Source of the DNA: JACXVD01 sp020446665
GTDB lineage: Bacteria > Pseudomonadota > Alphaproteobacteria > Sphingomonadales > Sphingomonadaceae
NCBI GenBank assembly: GCA_041396905.1
Contig: JAWKXQ010000004.1
Span: 1 to 64,000, forward strand
Reading direction: 5' to 3'
Length of the DNA: 64,000 bases
Part shown: positions 8,231 through 16,427 of the stretch, piece by piece
Layout: the number at the start of each line of letters is the position of its first letter
Position numbering within the stretch: the first letter of the stretch is position 1
Position numbers and translations under genes: made by a program
Notes under the pieces: model-generated
The model's database searches: none
Told to the model about the DNA's origin: nothing
Seen by the model: the letters and a program-made list of their open reading frames with translations, nothing else

Positions 8231-9225
8231 ACGCCCGGCGGGCAAGCTGGTTGCTGAGCGGCGCAGTCGCCCTCGCAACCCCGCTCGCCAGCCAGGCCCC
8301 TGCCAGAGCTGAAAGCGCAGCCACCCTGCTGCAAACGGATCGCGCTGCGTTGAGCGCGCAGCAGCGGGAAGAGGCGCGCTTTCATGCGCTGGCATGGCGG
8401 CTGGTAACAGGCAATGCAGCCTTCTGCGCCAATAGCGCGCCCGCCATCGGGCTGGTCCTGCAGGATGTCGAGAGCTTTGCCGCGCCGGCGCGAATCCGGG
8501 CGGCAACGGGCATTGGGGGCGATATTTTCGTGCACGTCGTGGTGCCCGGCTCCCCTGCAGACAAAGCTGGTTTGCGGGTAGGGGATGAAATCCTCGCCAT
8601 TGGCTCACGGCCTGTCAGCGATTTTCCCTCCAGCCAGCAGGAACGCTGGCGGCGGCAAGTGGCGCTGCAGGACGCGCTGGACGCTGGCCTTGCAGCAACT
8701 GGCACAGCCGTGCTGCGCTGGCGGCGGGGCAGCTCCGTAGCGAAGGAAAGTCGCTTCCTCGGCCAACCGGCCTGCCCCAGCAGGTTTGAACTGCGCACAG
8801 ATGGCGATGAGGCCATGGCCGAAGGCAGCCGGGTTGTGTTTGGCCGCGAATTTGACGGTTTTTCCTACCCCGATGACGAGCTGGCCGCGGCCATGGCGCA
8901 TGAGCTGGCGCATAATCTGCTGCGTCACCGGGCCTGGCTGGCGACACAGGGACGCAGGCAGAGCGCAATCCGCCTGACCGAGCGTGAGGCAGACCGGCTG
9001 ATGCCATGGCTGCTTGCCAATGCGGGGTTCGAGCCAGAGGCCGCGATCCGCTTCATGCAGCAATGGGGCCGGAAACATGATGGCGGGATACTGCGCAAGC
9101 GCACCCATGATGGCTGGGATGAGCGGGTCGAGGCGATCAGCGCGGAAGTCGCACTGGTAAAGGCCGAGCTGGCAAGCAGCGGCGTGGCTGACTGGTCCAG
9201 CCGCTTCCAGCGCGGGATTGAATGA
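8227..9225 (+). CDS. PDZ domain M48-like metalloprotease
   Basis: The start is GTG 8227, overlapping the previous stop by 4 bases. The protein has a signal peptide (ASWLLSGAVALATPLASQAPARA) and a PDZ-like domain at about residues 90-150 (FVHVVVPGSPADKAGLRVGDEILAIG). The zinc protease helix is HELAH at 225-229, with a third ligand probably in LTEREADRLMPWL. It is 332 residues long. It resembles secreted M48 peptidases that pair a PDZ substrate-binding domain with a small catalytic domain. With the BepA-like and DsbA-like genes upstream it probably acts on misfolded periplasmic or outer-membrane proteins. The partner and substrates are inferred only from context. Confidence 0.85.
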   Translation: MNARRASWLLSGAVALATPLASQAPARAESAATLLQTDRAALSAQQREEARFHALAWRLVTGNAAFCANSAPAIGLVLQDVESFAAPARIRAATGIGGDIFVHVVVPGSPADKAGLRVGDEILAIGSRPVSDFPSSQQERWRRQVALQDALDAGLAATGTAVLRWRRGSSVAKESRFLGQPACPSRFELRTDGDEAMAEGSRVVFGREFDGFSYPDDELAAAMAHELAHNLLRHRAWLATQGRRQSAIRLTEREADRLMPWLLANAGFEPEAAIRFMQQWGRKHDGGILRKRTHDGWDERVEAISAEVALVKAELASSGVADWSSRFQRGIE

Positions 9226-9320
9226 GCCTTCGGCGCAGCCATTTCGACCAAATGCCGCGCGCTTGCGCCGGGCTGCTGAAACACACTGACCAAGCTGCGG
9301 AAATCGGCTAAAGGACAGCC

Positions 9321-10535
9321 ATGGCTATGTTGCCCTTCCGCCCTACGCCCTTCTTTGCGAACAAGAACCGGGCTTTCTGGAACCTGCAATTCGCCGGCTG
9401 GGGCGGCGCGATGCTGCTGCGCGCTGTCTCAGGGATCGCGGGCGGCAATGATCTGTCCTTCTTCATCATCATCATGATCGAAGCGGTGACGGGCTTTTCC
9501 ATCAGCCTGATCCTGTCCGTTATCTTCCGCAGCTTGATCAACCGCAAACCACTGGTAACATGGGGGGCAACGGCTATCGTGCTGGGGCTCGCGGTGAGCC
9601 TGTTTGCCTTTATCGACGCGTGGGTTATCGGCCTTTATCGCCCGGACCGCGAGGCCGGGTTTGCCCAGCTCTTTGTCGGGATATTCATCTTCCCGCTGAC
9701 TTTGCTCGGGGCGTGGGCGGCGCTCTATTATGCGATCAACTATTTCCTGCAGGTGGAGGAACAGGCAGACCGGCTGGAGCGGCTGGAAGCGCAGGCCACC
9801 GGCGCGCAGCTGGCGATGCTGCGCTATCAGCTCAACCCGCATTTCCTGTTCAACACATTGAACTCGATCAGCACGCTGGTGCTGCTGAAACAGACCGAGC
9901 CCGCCAATGCCATGCTCACCCGCCTGTCCAGCTTCCTGCGGCACACGCTGGTGACGGAGCCGGGCGGAAAGGTCACGCTGGCGCAGGAAGTGGATACGCT
10001 GCAGCTCTATCTCGATATTGAACGGATGCGCTTTGAAGAGCGGCTGCGCACGGAATTCCGCGTTGATCCGGACGCGGCAGAGGCCTGCTTGCCGTCGATG
10101 CTGCTCCAGCCGCTGGTCGAAAATGCGATCAAGTATGCCGTTTCGCCGCAGGAAGAGGGCGCGCGGATTACCCTGTCCGCGCGGCTGGTGGGCAGCCGTT
10201 TGCGGATTACCGTGTCCGATACCGGGCCGGGCTTGCAGGCCATACAGGGCCAGTCGCGCCTGCCGGGGAGCATTTCGGGTCTCGGCCCGGGGGTCTCCTC
10301 CACCGGGGTGGGGCTCGCCAATATTCGTGACCGGCTTGCGCAGGCCTATGGCGATGACCATCTCTTCGAAATACGCACCCCGCCGTCGGGCGGCTTCACA
10401 GTGATCATCGAGATCCCCTATGAAACCGCGCGCGAGGATGCGCCCATGGTCGGGAAACCGGCCCTTTCCGGTGTGGCGACGACACGGTCTGCCCACCCGC
10501 TCCTGCCGGGGCAATCGATGGAACCGCAGACATGA
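9321..10535 (+). CDS. LytS/AlgZ-type sensor histidine kinase
   Basis: The 404-residue protein starts with four hydrophobic segments (about residues 20-165), a sensor without a periplasmic domain. A PF06580-type kinase domain follows: LRYQLNPHFLFNTLNSIS, with the phosphorylated His174, then LQPLVENAIKYAV (N box) and SDTGPGLQ plus GVGLANIRDRL (G boxes). Such kinases pass phosphate to LytTR regulators. The partner gene starts within the stop codon (ATGA overlap at 10532). The signal is unknown. A C-terminal tail of about 30 residues after the kinase core is not conserved in character. A second pair of the same type is at 44574-46548. Confidence 0.92.
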   Translation: MAMLPFRPTPFFANKNRAFWNLQFAGWGGAMLLRAVSGIAGGNDLSFFIIIMIEAVTGFSISLILSVIFRSLINRKPLVTWGATAIVLGLAVSLFAFIDAWVIGLYRPDREAGFAQLFVGIFIFPLTLLGAWAALYYAINYFLQVEEQADRLERLEAQATGAQLAMLRYQLNPHFLFNTLNSISTLVLLKQTEPANAMLTRLSSFLRHTLVTEPGGKVTLAQEVDTLQLYLDIERMRFEERLRTEFRVDPDAAEACLPSMLLQPLVENAIKYAVSPQEEGARITLSARLVGSRLRITVSDTGPGLQAIQGQSRLPGSISGLGPGVSSTGVGLANIRDRLAQAYGDDHLFEIRTPPSGGFTVIIEIPYETAREDAPMVGKPALSGVATTRSAHPLLPGQSMEPQT

Positions 10536-11332
10536 CGATACGCACGATCCTGGTCGATGATGAAAAACTGGCCATTCAGGGCCTGCAATTGCGGCTGGAA
10601 CCGTTTGAGGATGTCGAGATCATCGACACCTGCTCCAACGGCCGCGACGCGATCCGCAAGATCAAGACGGAGAAGCCGGACCTCGTCTTCCTCGACATTC
10701 AGATGCCGGGGTTTGACGGATTTTCCGTGGTCAAGGGCGTGATGGAGATCGAACCGCCGCTCTTCGTCTTTGTCACCGCCTATCAGGAACATGCCGTGCG
10801 CGCCTTTGAAGCCAATGCGGTGCATTATCTGATGAAGCCGGTCGATGAAGTCGCGCTGGCCGATACGATCGAGCGTGTCCGCGTGCGGCTGGCGGAGAAA
10901 CGCTCTGCCGAAGAGGCGGAAAAGCTGATGAATGTGCTGTCAGAAGTTGCCCCCGATGCGGCCGAGGAATTTTCCGAAAGCAGCGAAGGCGAAAGCGCGG
11001 ACCGGTTCGAAAAGCTCATCAATATCAAGGATCGCGGCCAGATCTTCCGCGTAGAAGTGGATTCGATCGAACATATCGAAGCCGCGGGCGACTATATGTG
11101 CATCTATACAGGCGACAATTCGCTGATCCTGCGCGAAACGATGAAAGACCTTGAGCGGCGGCTTGACCCGCGCAAATTCCAGCGTGTGCACCGCTCCACC
11201 ATCGTCAATCTAAACCAGGTCCGCCAGGTTCGCCCGCATACCAATGGCGAGTGCTTCCTCGTGCTGGAAAGCGGGGCAGAAGTGAAGGTCAGCCGGTCCT
11301 ATCGGGATGTGGTGGCCCGCTTCGTGCATTGA
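10532..11332 (+). CDS. LytTR family response regulator
   Basis: The 266-residue protein has a receiver domain at residues 1-120 with the acidic pocket DDEK and the phospho-acceptor Asp55 (LVFLDIQMPG), then a conserved Thr (FVTAYQEHAV) and Lys (LMKPVDE). A linker rich in Glu and Ser is followed by a LytTR DNA-binding domain at about 160-266 (INIKDRGQIFRVEVDSIEHIEAAGDYMCI, then FQRVHRSTIVNLNQV). LytTR domains bind imperfect direct repeats. The gene is coupled to the kinase gene upstream by a 4-base overlap. Its targets are not evident from this window. Confidence 0.93.
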   Translation: MTIRTILVDDEKLAIQGLQLRLEPFEDVEIIDTCSNGRDAIRKIKTEKPDLVFLDIQMPGFDGFSVVKGVMEIEPPLFVFVTAYQEHAVRAFEANAVHYLMKPVDEVALADTIERVRVRLAEKRSAEEAEKLMNVLSEVAPDAAEEFSESSEGESADRFEKLINIKDRGQIFRVEVDSIEHIEAAGDYMCIYTGDNSLILRETMKDLERRLDPRKFQRVHRSTIVNLNQVRQVRPHTNGECFLVLESGAEVKVSRSYRDVVARFVH

Positions 11333-11370
11333 TTTTTGCGTCCCTCCGGCTGGCGCGCTGAAAACCTGTC

Positions 11371-11399
11371 TCGACTTGGCGCGGCGCGAGGCGCTAGGG
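11371..11399 (+). promoter_or_regulatory. Candidate nadC promoter
   Basis: TCGACT (11371-11376) and CTAGGG (11394-11399) are separated by 17 bases. The predicted transcript would start within a few bases of the nadC ATG at 11407, so the mRNA would be nearly leaderless. The -10 is a weak match to the usual TATAAT, but similar CTAGG elements sit just before other genes in this window (for example before 882 and 20910). Confidence 0.35.
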
Positions 11400-11406
11400 A
11401 CGGGGT

Positions 11407-12270
11407 ATGAGCAAATTTTCTCTCACCGGTTTCGATCTGGATGCCTTTGTCCGCGACACGCTTGCCGAAGATCTTGGCGAAGGGCTCCCCGGCGGTGGGC
11501 ATGACGTTACCAGCGAAAGCGTGATCCCCGCCGATGCGCGCTTTTCCGGCATCATGGACAGCCGCGATGCGATTACCGTGGCTGGCCTGCCGATAGCCGA
11601 AGCTTTCTTCCGCGCGCTCGATCCCGCAATGGAGATTGAAGTGCTGGTGGCAGAGGGCGAGGCTGTGCCTGCAGGCTCTGACCTGATGCGGCTTAGCGGC
11701 AATGCCCGCGCCATGCTGACGGCAGAGCGCAGCGCGCTCAACACTGTGCAGCATCTTTCCGGCATTGCCACCATGACCCGCGAATATGTCGATGCGATGG
11801 GCGAGACCAGCGCCGTGCTGCTCGATACGCGCAAGACCATTCCCGGCCTGCGCCATCTGGAGAAATACGCCACGCGCATGGGCGGTGCACAGAACCACCG
11901 GATGGGGTTGTGGGATGCGGCGATGATCAAGGACAATCATGTGCTGGTGGCCGGATCGGTGGGCGAGGCAGTGCGCCGCGCGCGCGACAATGGCGTGGCG
12001 CATATTATCTGCGAGGTGGACCGGATCGACCAGATCGAACCGGCACTGGCCGCAGGCGCGCATCATCTGTTGCTCGACAATATGGACCCGGCCACCTTGC
12101 GCGAAGCGGTGGCGCTGGTCGCCGGGCGGGTGCCGACAGAAGCCAGCGGCGGTGTCAATCTCGACACGATTGCAGCCAAGGCAGCAACCGGCGTGACCTA
12201 TGTTTCGGTCGGGCGGCTGACGCAGAGCGCACCAGCCGCCGATATCGGGCTGGATTTCACCCCGCTGTGA
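11407..12270 (+). CDS. nadC: Nicotinate-nucleotide diphosphorylase (carboxylating)
   Basis: The 287-residue protein matches NadC throughout. It has an N-terminal DTLAEDLGEG.GHDVTSE segment, RSALNTVQHLSGIATMT in the barrel, LDTRKTIPGLRHLEKYA (quinolinate and PRPP binding) and GGAQNHRMGLWDAAMIKDNH. It also has the C-terminal EASGGVNLDTIAAKAATGVTYVSVGRLT. It converts quinolinate and PRPP to nicotinate mononucleotide in de novo NAD synthesis. nadA and nadB are not in this window. The last base of its stop codon is the first base of the RNase T2 start. Length and motifs are normal. Confidence 0.95.
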   Translation: MSKFSLTGFDLDAFVRDTLAEDLGEGLPGGGHDVTSESVIPADARFSGIMDSRDAITVAGLPIAEAFFRALDPAMEIEVLVAEGEAVPAGSDLMRLSGNARAMLTAERSALNTVQHLSGIATMTREYVDAMGETSAVLLDTRKTIPGLRHLEKYATRMGGAQNHRMGLWDAAMIKDNHVLVAGSVGEAVRRARDNGVAHIICEVDRIDQIEPALAAGAHHLLLDNMDPATLREAVALVAGRVPTEASGGVNLDTIAAKAATGVTYVSVGRLTQSAPAADIGLDFTPL

Positions 12271-12989
12271 TGATGGGCAGGACATGGCTTGCCGCGCTTG
12301 GCCCACTGGCTGCGCTGGCGCTGCTGCCCGCTATGGCGCAAGCGCAAGCCTATCAGTGCCGCGTGCCGGATCGCGTGTCTGTCCCCGATATTCGCGCCGA
12401 CGAGCAGCCGCGCCGCGTGCCTACCACCGGTTATACGCTGGCGCTCAGCTGGTCGCCCGAACATTGCAAGGGGCGCGAGACCTCTGCCCGCGATGCGCTG
12501 CAATGTTCGGGCCGCAATGGCCGCTTCGGGCTGATCGTGCATGGGCTGTGGCCCGAAGGGCGCAGCACATGGCCGCAATGGTGCCCCACCAGCCGCCGCC
12601 CCAGCCCGGCAGAGGCGGCCAAGAACCTCTGCATGATGCCCTCCACCTATCTCGTGGCGCATGAATGGGCCAAGCATGGCGCCTGCATGACACGGCGGCC
12701 GGAGACCTATTACAAGGTCACGCGCATATTGTGGGATTCGCTGACCTTCCCCGATTTTGACCGTCTCTCGCGCAAGGATGGCCTCAATGCCGGAACCCTG
12801 CGCGCCGCCTTCGCCCGCGCCAATGGCCCGCGCTGGAAGGCGGAGCATGTCGGGCTGAAGCTGAACCAGCGCGGCTGGCTGCAGGAATTGCGGCTCTGCT
12901 ACGGGCGGGACTTCCTGCCGACCCGCTGCAACGCCCGGCAGTTCGGGCCGAGGGATAATGTGAAGGTGAAGATCTGGCGGGGGTTGTGA
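12270..12989 (+). CDS. Ribonuclease T2 family secreted nuclease
   Basis: The 239-residue protein has a signal peptide (WLAALGPLAALALLPAMAQAQA) and both conserved active-site regions of RNase T2: CAS I as FGLIVHGLWPEG (catalytic His) and CAS II as VAHEWAKHGACM (Glu, Lys, His). Even numbers of Cys fit an exported disulfide-bonded enzyme. RNase T2 cleaves RNA through a 2',3'-cyclic phosphate and in Gram-negatives is periplasmic (E. coli RNase I is one). The start is ATG 12270, overlapping the nadC stop by one base; ATG 12273 is the alternative. The tight link to nadC may mean shared salvage of nucleotides but could be chance. Confidence 0.9.
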   Translation: MMGRTWLAALGPLAALALLPAMAQAQAYQCRVPDRVSVPDIRADEQPRRVPTTGYTLALSWSPEHCKGRETSARDALQCSGRNGRFGLIVHGLWPEGRSTWPQWCPTSRRPSPAEAAKNLCMMPSTYLVAHEWAKHGACMTRRPETYYKVTRILWDSLTFPDFDRLSRKDGLNAGTLRAAFARANGPRWKAEHVGLKLNQRGWLQELRLCYGRDFLPTRCNARQFGPRDNVKVKIWRGL

Positions 12990-13001
12990 GGAGTCGTTTG
13001 A

Positions 13002-13279
13002 TTTCCGCACGCCCATCCGGGCGCGCGATATCCTCGCTCAAGGGGCCTTACGGCCCAATCGCTGCGGACGGCCTTGCAGGTGTCCTTTGGACAGCTGCGT
13101 CTTTGACTTCGCTTCCGGCCTTGCGGTCGCTGCGCGACCGTGCTCCGCGACCAAGCCGGTAGCCTGGAATGGAACGGTCCACGACCAGTGGGCCGCAAGG
13201 GCGACTGCCCGTCCGCAGGTGCCCGTAGCGTAGCGGAGGATTAGCACCGAGGACGCGCGCCCGGATGGGTGTGCGGAAA
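13002..13279. repeat. 278-bp element with 26-bp terminal inverted repeats (MITE/REP-like)
   Basis: The ends, TTTCCGCACGCCCATCCGGG (13002 on) and its partner ending at 13279, are inverted repeats matching at 25 of 26 positions. The interior (GC-rich, with phrases such as CTTGCGGTCGCTGCGCGACC) has no convincing ORF and several short palindromes. It fills nearly the whole gap between the RNase T2 and tadA stop codons, which are convergent. The form is that of a non-autonomous inverted-repeat element. No target-site duplication is evident. Confidence 0.7.
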
Positions 13280-13287
13280 ACAAAAAC

Positions 13288-13743
13288 TCACCGCCGCGCG
13301 GCAAAGAACCCCCTCAGTAATTCCGCCGCCCGTTCCTCGCCCATGCCGGAATAGACCTCTGGCCGGTGCAGGCATTGCGGCTGGTCGAAAATCCGCGCGC
13401 CATGCTCTACTGCGCCGCCCTTGGGGTCGCTCGCGCCGTAATAGAGCTTTTGGATCCGGGCGTGGCTGATCGCGCCCGCACACATGGCGCAGGGTTCCAG
13501 CGTTACCCACAGCTCGCAATTATCCAGCCTGTCGCGCCCCAATTTGGCCGCCGCGACGCGAATCGCCACGATCTCTGCATGGGCGGTGGGATCGTGCATT
13601 TCACGCGGTGCATTATGCGCGCCGGAGACAATCTCTCCCGCGCATGTTACCACCGCGCCCACGGGCACTTCACCTGCTTCAGCGGCCAGCTGCGCCAATG
13701 CGAGCGCCTGTTGCATCGGTTCGGGAAGCGGCCAGCGAGACAT
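13288..13743 (-). CDS. tadA: tRNA-specific adenosine deaminase
   Basis: The 151-residue zinc deaminase has His55-Ala-Glu57 (TAHAEI) and Cys85-x-x-Cys88 (LEPCAMCAGAISHARI), the zinc ligands and catalytic Glu. GEVPVGAVV and GAHN are as in TadA. It converts A34 to inosine in the anticodon of tRNA-Arg(ACG), so one tRNA can read three CGN codons, and it is essential in most bacteria. The gene ends beside the inverted-repeat element at 13002-13279 and is divergent from rpmB. Length and motifs are complete. Confidence 0.95.
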   Translation of the reverse strand: MSRWPLPEPMQQALALAQLAAEAGEVPVGAVVTCAGEIVSGAHNAPREMHDPTAHAEIVAIRVAAAKLGRDRLDNCELWVTLEPCAMCAGAISHARIQKLYYGASDPKGGAVEHGARIFDQPQCLHRPEVYSGMGEERAAELLRGFFAARR

Positions 13744-13781
13744 ATCTGCTCGCTAGGCGCACTGAAGGGTGCGCGCAATGC

Positions 13782-13810
13782 TTGACGATTCGGCAGGCCA
13801 CCGCTATGCG
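13782..13810 (+). promoter_or_regulatory. Promoter of rpmB
   Basis: TTGACG (13782-13787) and TATGCG (13805-13810) lie 17 bases apart, upstream of rpmB and pointing toward it. This is one of the clearest sigma-70-type matches in the window. It would give a leader of about 60 bases. Confidence 0.6.
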
Positions 13811-13879
13811 CGCGCCTTTCCGGGACAAACCGGGCCTTATGGCATTTGCTGCAAGGCCGCTATTTGACGAGAGATTATC

Positions 13880-14167
13880 ATGTCGCGCATTTGCGAACTG
13901 ACTGGCAAGGGCCGCCAGACCGGCCACAATGTGAGCCACGCCAACAACAAGACCAAGCGGGTATTCCTGCCGAATCTGCAGAATGTGACGCTGCTGAGCG
14001 AAACGCTGGAGCGTGGTTACAAATTCCGCGTGTCCACCCATGGCCTGCGTTCGGTGGAGCATAATGGCGGCCTCGACAACTGGCTGCTCAAGACTCGCGA
14101 CGAAAAGCTGAGCCCGCGCGCCCGCAAGGTGAAGCGCGAGCTGAAGAAGGCACAGGCCGCCGCCTGA
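13880..14167 (+). CDS. rpmB: 50S ribosomal protein L28
   Basis: The 95-residue protein starts MSRICELTGKGRQTGHNVSHANNKTKR, seen as the L28 hallmark (CELTGK, GHNVSHAN.KTKR). It continues with the usual FRVSTHGLRSVEHNGGLD and a basic Lys-rich C-terminus (ARKVKRELKKAQ). It is part of the large subunit. The length is typical of alphaproteobacterial L28, which is longer than the E. coli protein. It is monocistronic with its own promoter (13782-13810) and a strong hairpin after the stop. Confidence 0.97.
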   Translation: MSRICELTGKGRQTGHNVSHANNKTKRVFLPNLQNVTLLSETLERGYKFRVSTHGLRSVEHNGGLDNWLLKTRDEKLSPRARKVKRELKKAQAAA

Positions 14168-14202
14168 TTGCCCGGCCCCTTTGCGGGGCTGACGAGCTTT
14201 TC

Positions 14203-14234
14203 AAAGGGCGTGCAGGGTAACCTGCGCGCCCTTT
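14203..14234 (+). terminator. Strong hairpin after rpmB, probably bidirectional
   Basis: AAAGGGCG-t-GCAGG, loop GTAA, then CCTGC-g-CGCCCTTT form a 13-pair stem with one mismatch. A smaller GCCCC/GGGGC hairpin precedes it at about 14174-14189. The stem sits between convergent genes (rpmB and the 14248 gene), and the A-run and T-run at its two sides fit termination in both directions. Confidence 0.7.
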
Positions 14235-14247
14235 GTGTTGTCAGTGG

Positions 14248-15237
14248 CTATTCGCCGCTTGCAGCGATCGCGGGCGGTGTCCATTCCAGCCGCACCAGCA
14301 GGCTGCGCTGGAACTGGCCGGTATTATCATCGGCGATCAGCCACAGGGCGAGCGCGCCCCCGGTCAGCTCTTCGATCGCGAGACCTTCATAATTTTCCGC
14401 CGGGAAAGGGCCGTTGAGCTCTGCCAGCAGCGCGCCCGTCCACAAATCGCCTGGGGCAATATCGGCCGGATCAAGCAGCATCAGCGCGCTTTCAAAGCCG
14501 GGTGACAGGCTGATCCGCAGCCGTCGCAACAGAATCAGCACCCGGCCATCGGGCAATTGCTTCATGTCGACCGGGTCAAAGCCATCCGGGGCGGCAAAGC
14601 GGAAGGCGACTGGTTCGGCCCCCGCCACCGGGTCTGATGGATAGAGAAGGGCGCGATGCGTCTGGTCACGCCAGCTCGTATTGCCTTCTGCCAGCACGAC
14701 AAACCGGCCATCAACCAGCCGCACCATCGCTTCCGGCCCGGAATTGCCAGCCCATGGGCGCATTTCCGGCGGGCGGATGCTCTTCACGGCGGAAAAATCG
14801 CGCGCCATTCGCTGGATCGCGTTCTGGCCTTCAAATCCCGCCCAGATCTGCCCTGTTTCCGGGTCTCTGGTAAGCGATTCCAGATCAGAGAGGTGCTTGT
14901 CCTTGTCTTTCTTCTTGCCAAAGGGGCCAAGATAAGGCGCCTCGCCGCCGCGATCTGGGGCCGTGAAGAGAAGGACATTGCCTGTGTCGCTGCCGGCAAT
15001 GAAGCGCCCATCCTCAAGCAGCAACAAGGCGGAATAGCCCCCGAAGCGGCTATTGGGACTATCCAGTTCCCATGCATCAGTGAGTGTAAAGGGCCCGACC
15101 GTACCCTGCGCCCCGGCCAGAGGCGTGAAGCGCAATTGCTGTGCGTTATTGGCGGGCGGCAGCGCCGAGCGCCACCACACGCCCGGAGCAAGGCCAAGCG
15201 CGACCAGCGCCAGCAGGGCCAGCCGCGCGCCTCTCAT
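14248..15237 (-). CDS. Esterase-like activity of phytase family protein
   Basis: The 329-residue exported protein has a signal peptide (LALLALVALGLAPGVWW) and a beta-propeller-like body with GGYSALLLLEDGRFIAGSDTGNVLLF near the start, HLSDLESLTRDPETGQIWAGFEG in the middle and FPAENYEGLAIEEL with ADDNTGQFQRSLLVRLEW near the end. These are hallmarks of PF13449. No enzyme activity has been clearly assigned to the family. It is followed by an M23 peptidase gene upstream on the same strand (15241), with only three bases between them, so the two are probably one operon. Confidence 0.85.
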   Translation of the reverse strand: MRGARLALLALVALGLAPGVWWRSALPPANNAQQLRFTPLAGAQGTVGPFTLTDAWELDSPNSRFGGYSALLLLEDGRFIAGSDTGNVLLFTAPDRGGEAPYLGPFGKKKDKDKHLSDLESLTRDPETGQIWAGFEGQNAIQRMARDFSAVKSIRPPEMRPWAGNSGPEAMVRLVDGRFVVLAEGNTSWRDQTHRALLYPSDPVAGAEPVAFRFAAPDGFDPVDMKQLPDGRVLILLRRLRISLSPGFESALMLLDPADIAPGDLWTGALLAELNGPFPAENYEGLAIEELTGGALALWLIADDNTGQFQRSLLVRLEWTPPAIAASGE

Positions 15238-15240
15238 GGG

Positions 15241-16179
15241 TCAGGATTGCGGGCCGACGAAGAGCAGCGGATCGAGCCGCGCCTTGCGCCATTTAATGCT
15301 CCAATGCAGATGCGGCCCGGTGGCGCGCCCGGTGGAGCCGATATTGCCGATATATTGCCCGCGCTTCACCACATCGCCTTCTTTCACCGCCAGCTTGGAA
15401 CAGTGGAGGAAAGCGCTGTTGAGCCCATTGCCATGGTCAATGATCAGCAGATTTCCTTCGAGGCTAAACGGCTTGGCCGCGGCCAGCGTCACGACCCCAT
15501 CAGCCGGGGCGACAAAGGGTGTGCCGCTGGCACCCGTGGCGATGTCCATCCCCGAATGATAGCTGCCCGGCTCTCCGCGATAGATGCGCTGAGAGCCGAA
15601 GCGCCCGGAAATGCGGCCCTTGACTGGCCAGACAAAATCCTGCGCCCAACCCATGGACGGCGCATTCACCTTGCGCGCAGCATTGATCTTTGCCAGCTCC
15701 GGCCGCCGCCGCTCCATGAAGGCAGCGCTCGGCCCACCCGACCGGCGCGCGACATTGACGCGCTCGATATTCCATTTGCGCGGAGAAATTGTCAGCCGCT
15801 TGGTCACAGTGCTGCCATCAGCGAGCATCGCGGTCAGCAAAGCGCTCGTGCCCGAATCGCGGTCAAAGGCGGCAAAGAAGCGCCCTTGCCCATCCAGCGG
15901 CAATTCCTGCCCGTCCAGACTGGCGGAAACCGCGCGGCTGGGCACCTGTCCGCGGATCCAGCCACCTTGCGTCAATTCGCCAACCAGTGTGAAATCCTTG
16001 CGGATCGCAGGGGCTTCGGCCGCTGCCTTGGCCGCAATCACCGGTGCAACCGGCGCTGGCTGCGTGACAGGCGCAGGCGCTTCTTCCGTTGCGGCAATGG
16101 AGGAAGCGTTGCAGCTGCCCAACGCCACCAAGCCAGCAAACCCCGCCGCGCTGCCCATGACAAGCCAGCGCATGATCAC
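15241..16179 (-). CDS. M23 family metallopeptidase (LysM-less, secreted)
   Basis: The 312-residue protein starts with a hydrophobic signal ending GLVALGSCNASS, possibly a lipobox. After an Ala/Pro-rich linker and a beta-rich middle comes the LytM domain. It has YHSGMDIATGASGTPFVAPADGVV (first zinc ligands His and Asp) and the HLHWSIKW motif with the remaining His residues, in the segment TGRATGPHLHW. Such proteins cut peptidoglycan cross-links (D,D- or glycyl-endopeptidase) or activate amidases. The upstream DUF2093 gene overlaps its start by four bases. All zinc ligands seem present, so it should be active rather than a degenerate EnvC-like activator. Confidence 0.9.
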   Translation of the reverse strand: MIMRWLVMGSAAGFAGLVALGSCNASSIAATEEAPAPVTQPAPVAPVIAAKAAAEAPAIRKDFTLVGELTQGGWIRGQVPSRAVSASLDGQELPLDGQGRFFAAFDRDSGTSALLTAMLADGSTVTKRLTISPRKWNIERVNVARRSGGPSAAFMERRRPELAKINAARKVNAPSMGWAQDFVWPVKGRISGRFGSQRIYRGEPGSYHSGMDIATGASGTPFVAPADGVVTLAAAKPFSLEGNLLIIDHGNGLNSAFLHCSKLAVKEGDVVKRGQYIGNIGSTGRATGPHLHWSIKWRKARLDPLLFVGPQS

Positions 16180-16379
16180 GCCTGCCCGGTCAGACGCTGC
16201 GTTGCGAGCTCGGCGCTCGCATAGGCTTCCTGTTTGGTCACAGACCAGTAACGGAGCTCTTCCAGCGGCACTGGTACGCCGGACACGGCACAGATCACAT
16301 GCTGGCCGGGGCGCATGACCCGAAAGCCATTAGGGCCATAGACCAGCTGGGCGGCATCATTTCTTGAAGACATCAACAT
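16176..16379 (-). CDS. DUF2093 domain-containing small protein
   Basis: The 67-residue protein contains the DUF2093 signature YGPNGFRVMRPGQHVICAVSG.PVPLEELRYWSV, here with a conserved Cys and the LRYWSV.KQEAY end. The start ATG 16379 is chosen because AAGGGA lies 6 bases before it; a longer frame to 16415 lacks a ribosome site. The function is unknown. The family is small, soluble and limited mostly to alphaproteobacteria, commonly beside xseA or an M23 peptidase, as here. Confidence 0.85.
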   Translation of the reverse strand: MLMSSRNDAAQLVYGPNGFRVMRPGQHVICAVSGVPVPLEELRYWSVTKQEAYASAELATQRLTGQA

Positions 16380-16427
16380 GATTGGTCCCTTAGCAAGCCG
16401 GGCGTGAGCGGACAATGAACCGCTTGG

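Noticed and set aside
14656..16224. 522-residue plus-strand frame opposite the phytase-like and M23 genes
   Set aside because: It is an antisense artefact: the opposite strand carries the recognised proteins with signal peptides and zinc motifs.
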